From Sphingomonas nostoxanthinifaciens (GTDB lineage Bacteria > Pseudomonadota > Alphaproteobacteria > Sphingomonadales > Sphingomonadaceae), in assembly GCF_019930585.1 (NCBI RefSeq), contig NZ_CP082839.1:3096001-3160000 (forward strand): a stretch of 64,000 nt of DNA. Reading direction: 5' to 3'. The notes beneath the pieces were generated by a model. It was not told the DNA's origin. It ran no database searches and saw only the letters and a list, made by a program, of their open reading frames with translations. The translations under genes and the position numbers were made by a program. Within the stretch, counting starts at the first letter, position 1. Each line of letters starts with the position of its first letter. Shown here in pieces: positions 1 through 8,749 of the stretch.

Positions 1-611
1 CGCGTGACGGTCAGTTCGATGCGGCGGTTGAGTTGGCGCCCGGCCTCGGTCGCATTGTCGCCGATGAAGTCGATCGGCCCGGCACCAACCGTGGAAATCC
101 GCACCGGGCGGACGCCGCCTTGCTCGAGGAGCCCGGCCAGCTTCTTCGCGCGCGCGGTGGCGAGTGCGCGGTTGCGCTCGTCCGGACCGACATTGTCGGT
201 ATAGCCGGTGATCGTGACCGTGACGTGCGGATAGGCGCGCAGGATCTGCACCAGCGCATACATGGTCTGCAGCGTTTCCGGTGTCGGCTCGCTCGCCCAC
301 GGCTCGAACTCGCGTCCGACGAAGCGGAAGGTGCGTGGCGCCGGCTCCTTGGAGGCGAGGAACTGCGCGAGCTGTTCCTCGATCGAACCGGGATCGACCA
401 CGATCGCGCTGTCGGGCAGCAGCAGGATGTGGCCCTTGGCCGGCGCCGCCGCCCGCGCTTCCCCTTCGGGCGCGACCGAGGGTGCCGGGCGACACCCGAT
501 CGCGCCGACGGTCAGCGCAAAGGCCGCCAGCCCCGCCATACGGGCGATAGCATTCCGGCGCGCCGGCACGACGCCACCTGCTGGCTTCGGATAACCGCGA
601 TTCGGACGCAT
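1..611 (-). CDS. OmpA-family lipoprotein, C-terminus cut by window edge
   Basis: The reading frame stays open to the left edge, so the C-terminus is missing. An N-terminal hydrophobic segment ending AIGC resembles a lipoprotein signal. After it come a segment around DSAIVVDPGSIEEQLAQFL and a peptidoglycan-binding OmpA domain with TITGYTDNVGPDERN and, near the edge, GDNATEAGRQLNRRIELTV. OmpA domains of this kind tether the outer membrane to peptidoglycan. The chosen start is the ATG at 611; an internal ATG at 539 would leave a signal peptide without its basic residues. It faces away from the DJ-1 gene. The family is clear; the specific role is unknown. Confidence 0.85.
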   Translation of the reverse strand, partial: MRPNRGYPKPAGGVVPARRNAIARMAGLAAFALTVGAIGCRPAPSVAPEGEARAAAPAKGHILLLPDSAIVVDPGSIEEQLAQFLASKEPAPRTFRFVGREFEPWASEPTPETLQTMYALVQILRAYPHVTVTITGYTDNVGPDERNRALATARAKKLAGLLEQGGVRPVRISTVGAGPIDFIGDNATEAGRQLNRRIELTVT

Positions 612-744
612 GCACCCTTATTACGGTTCCGACATGTCTCGACAATGACACGCGTGGGCGCGAAGTCGCTTTCATGCGCCCGATCGCAGGAACGGGCACG
701 CGCCGCCTTATGTTCTGCCGTCTCATCCAATCGAGAGAATCGCG

Positions 745-1293
745 ATGCCGACCACGCCGAAAGCCCTGATCGTCGCCACCCACGGCTTCGAGCAATCCGA
801 ACTGTTCGAGCCGCGCCGCGCGCTGCTCGATGCCGGCGTCGACGTCAGGCTCGCCAGTCTCGCGCTCGATCCCATCCAGGGGACGATCCTCGACGAGAAG
901 GCCGATACGATCACGCCCGACGCTCTGATCGCCGACATGCGCGTCGACGATTTCGACATGCTGGTCCTGCCGGGCGGGGTCGCCAATCCGGACAAGCTGC
1001 GCACCGACGCGGCCACCGTCCGGCTGGTGCGCGACTTCATGGCCGCCGGCAAGCCGGTCGCCGCGATCTGCCACGGCCCGTGGCTGCTCGCCGAGGCCGA
1101 GGTGGTCGACGGGCGGACCGTCACGGCATGGCCGTCGATCCGCACCGACCTGCGCCACGCCGGGGCGACGGTGATCGACAAGGAGGTGGCGGTCGACGGC
1201 AACCTCATCACCAGCCGCCAGCCCGAGGATCTCCCGGCCTTCAACGCGGCCTTGCTCGCGGCGCTCGGCGTCGAGCAGCGCGCCGACGCCTAG
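745..1293 (+). CDS. DJ-1/PfpI-family protein (type 1 glutamine amidotransferase-like)
   Basis: This 182-residue protein is the usual length for the PfpI/YhbO branch of the DJ-1 superfamily, whose members act as cysteine-dependent glyoxalase/deglycase or stress proteins. The nucleophile elbow AICHGPWLL places the likely catalytic cysteine at residue 109, and the upstream LVLPGG motif supplies the oxyanion side. GAGAGAATC lies just before the ATG. It is cytoplasmic, as no signal peptide is visible. It is convergent with phoH, with only about 13 bases between the stops. The substrate cannot be told from sequence. Confidence 0.9.
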   Translation: MPTTPKALIVATHGFEQSELFEPRRALLDAGVDVRLASLALDPIQGTILDEKADTITPDALIADMRVDDFDMLVLPGGVANPDKLRTDAATVRLVRDFMAAGKPVAAICHGPWLLAEAEVVDGRTVTAWPSIRTDLRHAGATVIDKEVAVDGNLITSRQPEDLPAFNAALLAALGVEQRADA

Positions 1294-1306
1294 ATCTTCT
1301 TCACCT

Positions 1307-2305
1307 CTAGGCCGCGTCCGGGCCCTCATAGGCTTCGACGATCCGCCCGACGATCGGGTGACGCACCACGTCGGCCGCGCTGAAGCGGATGGTCGCGAGG
1401 CCTTCAACGCCCTCCAGCCGGTTGACCGCGTCGGCGAGGCCCGACTTGCCGATGTCGGGCAGATCGATCTGGCGCGGATCGCCGCACACCACCATCCGGC
1501 TGTTCTGGCCGAAGCGGGTGAGAAACATCTTCATCTGCGCGGGCGTGGTGTTCTGCGCCTCGTCGAGGATGATGAAGGCATCCGACAGGGTGCGGCCGCG
1601 CATGAAGGCGATCGGCGCGATCTCGATCTCGCCCGACGCGATGCGCCGCTCGACCTGCTCGGCCGGCAGCATGTCGTAGAGGGCGTCGTACAGCGGACGG
1701 AGATAGGGATCGACCTTCTCCTTCATGTCACCGGGCAGGAAGCCCAGCCGCTCGCCCGCCTCGACCGCGGGGCGCGACAGGATCAGCCGCTGCACCTGCC
1801 CCTGGATCAGCATCTGCACCGCCTGCGCGACCGCGACATAGGTCTTGCCGGTGCCTGCCGGCCCGAGCGCGAAAATCACGTCGGCCGAGGCCAGCGCATG
1901 CATGTAGCGCGTCTGGGTGGCGGAGCGCGGAACGATCGTCTTCTTGCGCGTCCGAATCATCACCGAGGGCGGCTGGCTGACGTCGGTGCGGATGATGCCC
2001 GCCAGCGTCGGCTCGGCCGACATCGCGATCACCGCCTCCAGGCTGCCCGCGTCGATATCCTCACCCTTGACGATGCGGTTGTAGAGGCCGGTCAGCACCT
2101 CGCGGGCGCGCGCCGCGCTCTCGGCCTCACCCTCGATCTGCACCTTGTTGCCGCGCGCCGCGATATAGACGCCGAGCCGATTCTCGATCGCGACGAGGTT
2201 CTGATCATATTCTCCGAACAGGCGGCCGAGCAGTTGCGGCCGATCGAACATAATCTCCAGGCGGGCACGATCGCCGGCCTGGGCGGGGACGGGCTTGCGG
2301 CTCAT
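1307..2305 (-). CDS. phoH: PhoH family ATPase
   Basis: PhoH-like cytoplasmic NTPase of 332 residues. An N-terminal KH-like region (around RLFGEYDQNLVAIENRLGV) precedes the PhoH ATPase domain with Walker A GPAGTGKT and the Walker B region FIILDEAQNTT; SRMVVCGDPRQIDLP follows. PhoH proteins are linked to RNA metabolism and ribosome-associated functions. The open frame runs upstream to 2590, but that part overlaps the exonuclease gene and has no PhoH character, so the ATG at 2305 (MSRKPVPAQ) is chosen. In many proteobacteria phoH precedes ybeY and a CorC gene; here it is the last gene before a convergent DJ-1 gene. It probably follows the exonuclease gene in one transcript. Confidence 0.93.
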   Translation of the reverse strand: MSRKPVPAQAGDRARLEIMFDRPQLLGRLFGEYDQNLVAIENRLGVYIAARGNKVQIEGEAESAARAREVLTGLYNRIVKGEDIDAGSLEAVIAMSAEPTLAGIIRTDVSQPPSVMIRTRKKTIVPRSATQTRYMHALASADVIFALGPAGTGKTYVAVAQAVQMLIQGQVQRLILSRPAVEAGERLGFLPGDMKEKVDPYLRPLYDALYDMLPAEQVERRIASGEIEIAPIAFMRGRTLSDAFIILDEAQNTTPAQMKMFLTRFGQNSRMVVCGDPRQIDLPDIGKSGLADAVNRLEGVEGLATIRFSAADVVRHPIVGRIVEAYEGPDAA

Positions 2306-2376
2306 TCGATCCTTTCGCGCCACGTGAGTCGTCGCCGAGGATGGGACGGCGGCGCGCGGAAAGCCAGCGCGATCGT

Positions 2377-3069
2377 TCAGCCGATCGCGATCCGCGCCCA
2401 GACCGGCAGATGATCGGATGCGGTGCGCGTCAGCATCGACGAATGGACCCCGCTCGCCTCGACCCGGACGCCGCGGCTGACGAACATGCGGTCGAGTCGC
2501 CCCACCGGCCGCCGCGCGTGGAAGCTGGGGCCGAGCGGAACCGGCACGTGGTGGCCACCGAAATCGCGCAGGCATCCCCCTGACGTCCACTCGTTGAGAT
2601 CGCCGGCGAGCAAGGTCGGCAGCGCCTCAGTCTGCTCGTCGAGCTGCGCGAGGATCGCGCGGGCCTGACGGCGGCGCACCAGCCCTGACAGGTCGAGATG
2701 CATGCCGACGACGCGTAGATCGCGTCCGCCGACACGCAGATCGGCCAGCACCGCACCGCGCGGCTCCAGCGCGGGCAGGTGGAACGGCTGGTGGCGAACG
2801 ATCTCCACCGCGTGGCTCACCAGCACGGCGTTGCCGTGCCAGCCGATGCTGCCGTGCCGGATGTCGTAGGGCACCGCGCGGTAACGCCCCTGCTCCGCCA
2901 GCATGTGGAAGGGAATCGCGCTGTGCCGTTCGCCGAAGCGGCGATCGGCCTCCTGCATCAGCACCACATCGGCGCCAATTTCCGCGAGCACATCGAGGAT
3001 GCGTTCGGGCCGCCGGCGGCGGTCGGCGGCGATCGCCTTGCGGATGTTGTAGCTCGCGATCAGCACCAT
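2377..3069 (-). CDS. endonuclease/exonuclease/phosphatase family protein
   Basis: A 230-residue member of the metal-dependent endonuclease/exonuclease/phosphatase fold. Visible signatures are SYNIRKAIAADRR at the N-terminus, VVLMQEADRR (metal-binding Glu), GMHLDLS, LLAGDLNEW and the C-terminal TASDHLPVWARI with the catalytic Asp-His pair. The start at 3069 (MVLIASYNIRK) matches the family's usual N-terminus; the open frame extends to 3213 but the extra residues have no domain character. No signal peptide is evident, so it is probably cytoplasmic. The substrate may be a nucleic acid or a phospho-lipid/sugar. phoH follows 71 bases downstream. Confidence 0.88.
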   Translation of the reverse strand: MVLIASYNIRKAIAADRRRRPERILDVLAEIGADVVLMQEADRRFGERHSAIPFHMLAEQGRYRAVPYDIRHGSIGWHGNAVLVSHAVEIVRHQPFHLPALEPRGAVLADLRVGGRDLRVVGMHLDLSGLVRRRQARAILAQLDEQTEALPTLLAGDLNEWTSGGCLRDFGGHHVPVPLGPSFHARRPVGRLDRMFVSRGVRVEASGVHSSMLTRTASDHLPVWARIAIG

Positions 3070-3304
3070 GGCGCGTTCCAACCCATGCCTTTTCACCCTG
3101 TTCCCACCCGCGAATGCGGCGAGTGCGGCAGCGACGCAACAGCGTGGCGGCGTTGTGCAATGCGGCGGCGACATTATTGCAGCGCGGCAACAGCTCGGAT
3201 AATCCCGTGTCATTCGGCGCGGGGACGGCGCCTTACATCACAAATTTGTCATGTGCCGCTGCCAAGGGCCGGCCAACAAGATTACCAAGGGGACATTTTT
3301 CGAC

Positions 3305-5968
3305 ATGAAGAAGTATCTGATCGGCTGCGCGATGGGCGCGCTGGCAGCGGGGAGCGCCTATGCGCAGACGTCGGGCACGGCGGACCTCGAGGCCAAGGAA
3401 ATCGTCGTCACCGGCACCAGCGCCAAGGGCATCGACGGCAAGATCACGCCGAACACCACCAAGGCCAAGGCGGAACTGACCAGCGAGTTCATCCAGCATC
3501 AGACCCCCGGCCAGTCGATTCTCGACACGATCAACCAGCTCCCGGGCGTCAGCTTCCAGAACAACGATCCGTACGGCTCGTCGGGCGGCACGCTGAACAT
3601 CCACGGTTTCGACGCCAGCCGCATCGGCCTTCTGATCGACGGCTTCCCGCTGAACGACACCGGCAATTACGCGCTCTATTCGAACCAGCAGCTCGATCCC
3701 GAACTGATCGAGCAGATCAGCGTGAACCTGGGCACGAACGACATCGACTCGCCGACCGCTTCGGCGACGGGCAGCACGGTCAATTACCGCACCCGCATCC
3801 CGACCGATAAGTTCGGCGCGCGCCTCGCGGGCTCGACCGGCGAATATGGCTATTTCCGCGTGTTCGGCGTGGTCGATACCGGCGAGTTCACCCCGTTCGG
3901 CACCAAGGCGTGGGTGTCGGCCAGCAACTCGCAGTATCGCAACCCGTTCAACGACCTCGCCCAGGCGCGCAAGACGCAGGCCAATGCGATGGTCTATCAG
4001 CCGATCGGCTCGAACGGCGACTTCATCTGGGTCGCGGGCAACTACAACGAGAATCGCAACAACAACTTCTCGTCGCTGTACCTTCGTTCCGACTCGAACC
4101 GCACGGTGGGATCGAGCTCGAGCAACCGCTTCCCGAACGGCTTCGACGAGGTGAACTACACCTCGACCGTCCGGGCGAGCTGCGCGCCCAGCGCGTCGAA
4201 CAGCAATCGTGGCGGCATCGACACGCCGCAGGCGGGCGTCGCCGACGTGCCGAACAGCTGCGGTACGCTCTATGACCAGAGCTTCAACCCGTCGAACACG
4301 GCCACGATCCGCGCCAATTCGCGCTTCACGCTGACCGACAAGCTGACGCTGAACATCGATCCGGCTTATTCGTACACCAAGGCGAATGGCGGCACCGGCG
4401 CGGTGAAGGCCAATGAGGGCTTCTACACCCGCGCAGCCAATGCGACGTCGGGGCTGGCCGCGATCACCGCGCCGATCTACGGCTATATCGGTGGCCAGGC
4501 CTATTTCGGCGGCAAGGATCTGAACGGCGACGGCGACATCCTCGACACGCCGGGCCGCGCGGCGAGTGGCGCGCTGACCAACACCACGCAGGGCGTCGAG
4601 GTCTATTCGTCGAGCCACACCGGCACGAACCGCTACATCATCAATACGTCGCTGCGCTATGATCTGACGGAAACGCAGACGTTCCGCGTCGGCTATACCT
4701 ACGATCACGGACGCCATCGCCAGACCGGCATGATCGCTCCGCTGCAGCAGAGCGGCGCGACCAGCCAGTACTTCCCGATCGACAACCCGCTGCTCGACAA
4801 TAACGGCCTCGCGATCCAGAAGCGCAACCGCCTGTCCTACGCCGTCCTCAACCAGGGCTTCGGCGAGTATGTCGGTCACTTCCTGGAAGACAAGCTGACG
4901 ATCGACGCCGGCGTCACCTACAAGGCGTTCACGCGCAAGCTGAACAACTTCTGCGTCACTGAGACGGGCGGCAGCTTCGTCGACTGCTTCACCGATGCGG
5001 CGAGCCAGGCGGCGTTCCTCGCGGCGAGCCCGGGCTATGTCGGCCCGACGAGCAAGACGGTCCACTTCAACAAGTGGCTGCCTTCGGCCGGCCTGACCTT
5101 CCAGTTCACGCCGCAGATCAGCGCCTATGCGAACTATAACAAGAACGTCCAGGTTCCGGGCACCGACAACCTGTATCAGTCGCTCGGCTACACCGCCGAT
5201 CAGGCGCAGCCGAAGGCGGAAACCACCGACAACTTCGTCGTCGGCACGCGCTATCGGTCCAGCAAGTTCCAGGCGGACGTGTCGGGCTGGTATACCAAGT
5301 TCCACAACCGGCTTGCTTCGGCCTACGATCCGTTCCTGGACGTGAGCGTCTACCGCAACCTCGGCACCGTGGAGAAGTATGGCGTCGACGGCAGCCTCGC
5401 CTACAAGCCGATCCAGTACGTCACGCTGTCGGCGTTCGGCTCGTACCTGAAGTCGAAGATCGACGCAGATACGCAGCTCGGCCGCTGCACGACCGTGACC
5501 AACATCGGCCCCTGCACGTCGACCACGAACTATGTCTACGCAGCGACCGCCGGTAAGCGTGAATCGGGCGCCCCGGTCTACCTGCTCGGCGGCCGCATCG
5601 AGGGCAATTACGGTCCGCTGGTCGTCGGCTTCCAGGGCAAGCGCACTGGCCGCCGCTACATCAACGACCAGAACCTGCCGGTCGTGCAGTGCTCGGTTGC
5701 GTTCGTGAACAGCAACCAGTGCACGGGCACGCAGAGCCAGGTCTACGGCGCCTTCGCCAAGGGCTACACGGTGTTCGATCTGGACGCGCGTTTCTCGATG
5801 GCGTGGCTGGGTCTCAACGACAAGACCTTCTTCCAGCTGAACGTCACCAACATCTTCGACAAGTTCTACGTCGCCGGGTTCAGCGGCACGAACAACACGA
5901 CCTCGGTCTCGACGGCCTATATCAGCCCGCCGCGCGCGATCAGCGGCACGCTGAACGTCGCCTTCTGA
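3305..5968 (+). CDS. TonB-dependent receptor
   Basis: An 887-residue outer-membrane receptor. A signal peptide ends at ...GSAYAQ; a TonB-box-like stretch KEIVVTGT is followed by the plug domain (PGQSILDTINQLPGVSFQNND, IHGFDASRIGLLIDGFPLND) and a long beta-barrel ending in LNVAF, the C-terminal phenylalanine used by BAM. AAGGGGA lies about 13 bases before the ATG. Residues 405-415 (DLNGDGDILDT) form a calcium-binding-like loop within the barrel. A strong intrinsic terminator follows. No TonB, FecI/FecR or uptake genes are adjacent, so the ligand is unknown. It is divergent from the exonuclease gene. Confidence 0.95.
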   Translation: MKKYLIGCAMGALAAGSAYAQTSGTADLEAKEIVVTGTSAKGIDGKITPNTTKAKAELTSEFIQHQTPGQSILDTINQLPGVSFQNNDPYGSSGGTLNIHGFDASRIGLLIDGFPLNDTGNYALYSNQQLDPELIEQISVNLGTNDIDSPTASATGSTVNYRTRIPTDKFGARLAGSTGEYGYFRVFGVVDTGEFTPFGTKAWVSASNSQYRNPFNDLAQARKTQANAMVYQPIGSNGDFIWVAGNYNENRNNNFSSLYLRSDSNRTVGSSSSNRFPNGFDEVNYTSTVRASCAPSASNSNRGGIDTPQAGVADVPNSCGTLYDQSFNPSNTATIRANSRFTLTDKLTLNIDPAYSYTKANGGTGAVKANEGFYTRAANATSGLAAITAPIYGYIGGQAYFGGKDLNGDGDILDTPGRAASGALTNTTQGVEVYSSSHTGTNRYIINTSLRYDLTETQTFRVGYTYDHGRHRQTGMIAPLQQSGATSQYFPIDNPLLDNNGLAIQKRNRLSYAVLNQGFGEYVGHFLEDKLTIDAGVTYKAFTRKLNNFCVTETGGSFVDCFTDAASQAAFLAASPGYVGPTSKTVHFNKWLPSAGLTFQFTPQISAYANYNKNVQVPGTDNLYQSLGYTADQAQPKAETTDNFVVGTRYRSSKFQADVSGWYTKFHNRLASAYDPFLDVSVYRNLGTVEKYGVDGSLAYKPIQYVTLSAFGSYLKSKIDADTQLGRCTTVTNIGPCTSTTNYVYAATAGKRESGAPVYLLGGRIEGNYGPLVVGFQGKRTGRRYINDQNLPVVQCSVAFVNSNQCTGTQSQVYGAFAKGYTVFDLDARFSMAWLGLNDKTFFQLNVTNIFDKFYVAGFSGTNNTTSVSTAYISPPRAISGTLNVAF

Positions 5969-5991
5969 TCCTCGGATCAGTCTGAATGAAG

Positions 5992-6023
5992 AACCCCGCC
6001 GCAGCGATGCGGCGGGGTTTTTA
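5992..6023 (+). terminator. intrinsic terminator of the TonB-dependent receptor gene
   Basis: A perfect 12-bp stem, AACCCCGCCGCA / TGCGGCGGGGTT, closes a GCGA tetraloop and is followed by a run of T. It begins 23 bases after the receptor stop codon. The T-run lies on the plus side, so it mainly stops the receptor transcript. Confidence 0.95.
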
Positions 6024-6073
6024 TTGTCGGATTGCGCCGGCGCCCGGCGAATGCGGAGTGCCGGCCGGGCGGA

Positions 6074-6553
6074 TTACTTGACGGTTTCGCCCGTGTCGGT
6101 GCCCCAGATACCGCTCTGCGCGATATAGCCCTCGCGCGCGTCGATGCGGATGCGGCACCATTGGCCGTCGCAATGCGTGATGCGGCCGACGACGCCGGGC
6201 TCGGCCTGCCAAAGCAGCCGCGCGCCATCGCTGGCCGCGTCGCGGATCGGGCGATAGACACCCGTCACGGTCGCGGTGCGCCGCGCGCTCAGCAGCATCG
6301 CCAGCATCCAGCCGCTGGTGCCGTCCTGCTCCTGAACGCGCCGCCACGGCCCGACCATCTGCAGCACGCGCACCGGCAGGTCGCGCCGCTTATAGACCCA
6401 CAGGGCCGGATAGGAGCGGTCGGGGCCCGCGCGCAGGATCGCCTCGGTCGCGGCGATCGACGCCCAGTAAGGCGGCTTGCGCTCCTGCGCATGCGCCGGC
6501 GCCACCAGCACCGCCGCTGCGATCAGCCCGCTCGCGATCCGCCCGCCACGCAT
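6074..6553 (-). CDS. secreted protein with two bacterial SH3-like domains
   Basis: A 159-residue protein with a signal peptide (MRGGRIASGLIAAAVLVAPAHAQ) and two SH3-like repeats: WASIAATEAILRAGPDRSYP...GTSGWMLAMLL, then the part ending CDGQWCRIRIDAREGYIAQSGIWG. This is the periplasmic SH3_3/SH3_4 type thought to bind cell-wall peptides or partner proteins. The start is the ATG at 6553, one base after the stop of the upstream peroxiredoxin gene (TGAcATG), which indicates translational coupling. It is the last gene of the mlaE-mlaF-prx operon. The exact ligand is unknown. Confidence 0.85.
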   Translation of the reverse strand: MRGGRIASGLIAAAVLVAPAHAQERKPPYWASIAATEAILRAGPDRSYPALWVYKRRDLPVRVLQMVGPWRRVQEQDGTSGWMLAMLLSARRTATVTGVYRPIRDAASDGARLLWQAEPGVVGRITHCDGQWCRIRIDAREGYIAQSGIWGTDTGETVK

Positions 6554-6554
6554 G

Positions 6555-7091
6555 TCAGCGCGGGTTCGCCGCCAGCCAGGCGAGCACCTTGTCGGGCGCG
6601 CTTTCGCCATAGGGGTCGTCGTCGGCGCCGTCGTCGTTGATGCCCGGTTCCTCGAACCACGCGACGATGCGGCCGTCGTCCACCACCATCGCATAGCGCC
6701 ACGATCGCACGCCGAAGCCGAGATGGTCCTTGTTGATGAGCATGCCCATGCGGCGGGTGAAGTCGCCCGAGCCATCGGGCAGCAGCCGCAGCTTGGACAC
6801 ACCCAGCTTGCGCCCCCATTGGTACATCACGAACGCGTCGTTGACCGCGATGCAATAGACCTGGCCAACGCCGTGCCCGAGCAGCGCGTCATAATCGCGC
6901 TCATAAGCGGGGCATTGCTCGGTCGTGCAGGTCGGCGTGAACGCGCCGGGCAACGAGAAGACCACGGAGCGGCCGGATGCGAACAGCGGCCCGGTTTCGA
7001 CATCCTGCCAGCGGAACGGATTGTCGCCACCGATGCTCTCGTCGCGGACGCGCGTCTTGAGCGTGACGTTCGGAACTTCGCGGCCCAGCAT
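6555..7091 (-). CDS. peroxiredoxin (Prx5/glutathione-dependent type)
   Basis: A 178-residue thiol peroxidase. The active-site motif FSLPGAFTPTCTT carries the peroxidatic Cys at residue 55. Another cysteine follows at residue 60; a conventional distant resolving cysteine is not obvious, which fits Prx5-like enzymes recycled by glutathione/glutaredoxin. Further family marks are CIAVNDAFVMYQWG and FGVRSWRYAMVVDDG. It is cytoplasmic. It lies 32 bases after mlaF and touches the SH3 gene, so peroxide reduction is co-transcribed with lipid transport. Confidence 0.92.
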   Translation of the reverse strand: MLGREVPNVTLKTRVRDESIGGDNPFRWQDVETGPLFASGRSVVFSLPGAFTPTCTTEQCPAYERDYDALLGHGVGQVYCIAVNDAFVMYQWGRKLGVSKLRLLPDGSGDFTRRMGMLINKDHLGFGVRSWRYAMVVDDGRIVAWFEEPGINDDGADDDPYGESAPDKVLAWLAANPR

Positions 7092-7123
7092 CGATCAATT
7101 CTCCTCGGCTTGCCCTGCGCCGA

Positions 7124-7879
7124 TTATTGGATCGGCCCTTCCGCGCGTCCCTGAACGAACTGGTCCACATACGGGTTGCCACTGTCGTAGAGGCGGTCGC
7201 GCGGCCCCTTCCACACGATCTTGCCCTGATACAGCATGGCGACGCGATGCGCGATCTTGCGCGCCGACGCCATGTCGTGGGTGATGGTGAGCGCGGTGAC
7301 CCCCAGATCGTCCACCAGGCTGACGATCAGATCGTTGATGACGTCGGCGCGGATCGGATCGAGCCCGGTGGTCGGCTCGTCGAAGAAGATGATCTCGGGC
7401 CGTGGCGCGATCGCGCGGGCCAGCGCGACGCGCTTCTGCATACCGCCCGACAATTCGTTGGGGCGCAGGTTGAGGATGCGCTTGTCGAGCCCAACCCGCT
7501 CGAGATTCTCCTCGGCGATGGCGCGCATGCGCGAGGGGCTGGTGCGCTGGCCGCGGGTGAGCCCGAACGTGACGTTGCGCCAGATCGGCATCGAATCGAA
7601 CAATGCCGAGCCCTGGAACAGCATGCCGAACTTGGCGCGCACCCGGTCGAGCGCATTACCCCGCAGACCCACCACCTCCTCGCCATCCACGCGGATCGAA
7701 CCGCGATCCGGGTGGACCAGCCCGAGGATGCACTTGAGCGTCACCGACTTGCCGCTGCCCGACTGGCCGATGATCGCGACGCTCTCGCCCGCCTCGATCG
7801 ACAGGTTGACGCCATCGAGCACGGTCCGCGAGCCGAACGCCTTGGCGACGTCGTCCAGCACGATCTTGCACTCCGCCAT
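7124..7879 (-). CDS. mlaF: Mla-type ABC transporter ATP-binding protein
   Basis: A 251-residue ABC ATPase with Walker A GQSGSGKS, signature LSGGMQKR and Walker B IIFFDEPTTGLD. ITHDMASARKIAHRVAMLYQGKIVWKG is typical of MlaF, which powers phospholipid traffic between the inner and outer membranes. Its ATG overlaps the mlaE stop codon by one base (TGATG), so the start at 7879 is secure; the longer open frame reads into mlaE. The expected partner MlaD (MCE substrate-binding protein) is not next to it: a peroxiredoxin follows instead. Confidence 0.92.
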   Translation of the reverse strand: MAECKIVLDDVAKAFGSRTVLDGVNLSIEAGESVAIIGQSGSGKSVTLKCILGLVHPDRGSIRVDGEEVVGLRGNALDRVRAKFGMLFQGSALFDSMPIWRNVTFGLTRGQRTSPSRMRAIAEENLERVGLDKRILNLRPNELSGGMQKRVALARAIAPRPEIIFFDEPTTGLDPIRADVINDLIVSLVDDLGVTALTITHDMASARKIAHRVAMLYQGKIVWKGPRDRLYDSGNPYVDQFVQGRAEGPIQ

Positions 7880-8676
7880 CAGCCGAAGGCCGTCGCGGTG
7901 ATGAGGAAATTGGACGCGAGGATCAGCACGAAGGCGGAGACGACCGCGCTGCGCGTCGCATTGCCGACGCCGGCGGCCCCGCCCTCGGCGCGATAGCCGT
8001 GATAGCAACCCATCAGCGCCATGAAGAAGCCGAACACGCCCGCCTTCATCATCGCCATCTCGAAATCGTCGACGCTCATATATTTGCGCGTGATGTCGAG
8101 ATAGCTGACCGAATTGAAGTGCAATTTCTCCACCGCCAGCAGCCAGCCGCCCATGATGCCGATCGCATTGGCGACCAGCACCATCAGCGGCAGCGCGATC
8201 ACGGCGGCGAACAGGCGCGGCGCGATCAGGTAGCGATAGCTGTCGGTGCGCAAGGTCGCGAGCGCGTCGAGCTGCTCGGTCACGCGCATCGTGCCGAGCT
8301 CGGCCGCCATCGCGGACGAGACGCGCCCGGCCACCATCAGCCCGACCAGCACCGGCCCGAGCTCGCGCACCATGCCGATCACGACGACCGCGGGCACGGT
8401 CGACTGCGCCGAGAAGCGCGATCCTGCCGTGAAGATCTGCTGCGCCAGCGCCGCGCCGGTGAAGATCGCGGTGAGCCCGACCACGGGCAGCGAGAACCAG
8501 CCGATATGCGCCAGCTGCTCCGCCAGCCGCAGCGGATAATAAGGGGGCGTCGCCGCGCGCACGAGCGTGTGCGCGGTGAACTTCGCCACGCGCCCGACGG
8601 CAGCGAGCGCATTCACGACGAACCGCCCGACCACGATGAGGGGGAGCAGCAGGATGGGGGGGCTCGGTTCGGCCAT
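7879..8676 (-). CDS. mlaE: MlaE family ABC transporter permease
   Basis: A 265-residue integral inner-membrane permease of the MlaE family. Conserved landmarks are the hydrophobic segment SLPVVGLTAIFTGAALAQQI, the ELGPVLVGLMVAGRVSSAMAA block, AELGTMRVTEQLDAL and a C-terminal region with GCYHGY and GNATRSAVVSAF. It should form the membrane channel driven by MlaF. It heads a four-gene minus-strand unit (mlaE, mlaF, peroxiredoxin, SH3 protein) and lies about 70 bases beyond corA's end, so it probably has its own promoter or is read through from corA. Confidence 0.93.
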   Translation of the reverse strand: MAEPSPPILLLPLIVVGRFVVNALAAVGRVAKFTAHTLVRAATPPYYPLRLAEQLAHIGWFSLPVVGLTAIFTGAALAQQIFTAGSRFSAQSTVPAVVVIGMVRELGPVLVGLMVAGRVSSAMAAELGTMRVTEQLDALATLRTDSYRYLIAPRLFAAVIALPLMVLVANAIGIMGGWLLAVEKLHFNSVSYLDITRKYMSVDDFEMAMMKAGVFGFFMALMGCYHGYRAEGGAAGVGNATRSAVVSAFVLILASNFLITATAFG

Positions 8677-8749
8677 TGGTGGTTCGCTCTAGCGGGGCGA
8701 AGGGTGGCGCGGCAACATCCTAATGCGGCGAACCGCGCACGCCGCCACG

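Noticed and set aside
3233-5305. A 690-codon open frame antisense to the TonB-dependent receptor
   Set aside because: It is a shadow of the receptor, which has full family signatures.
6874-7100. A second active-site pair in the peroxiredoxin
   Set aside because: Only Cys55 and the close Cys60 are in the active-site region; no distant CxxC thioredoxin or glutaredoxin module is fused.
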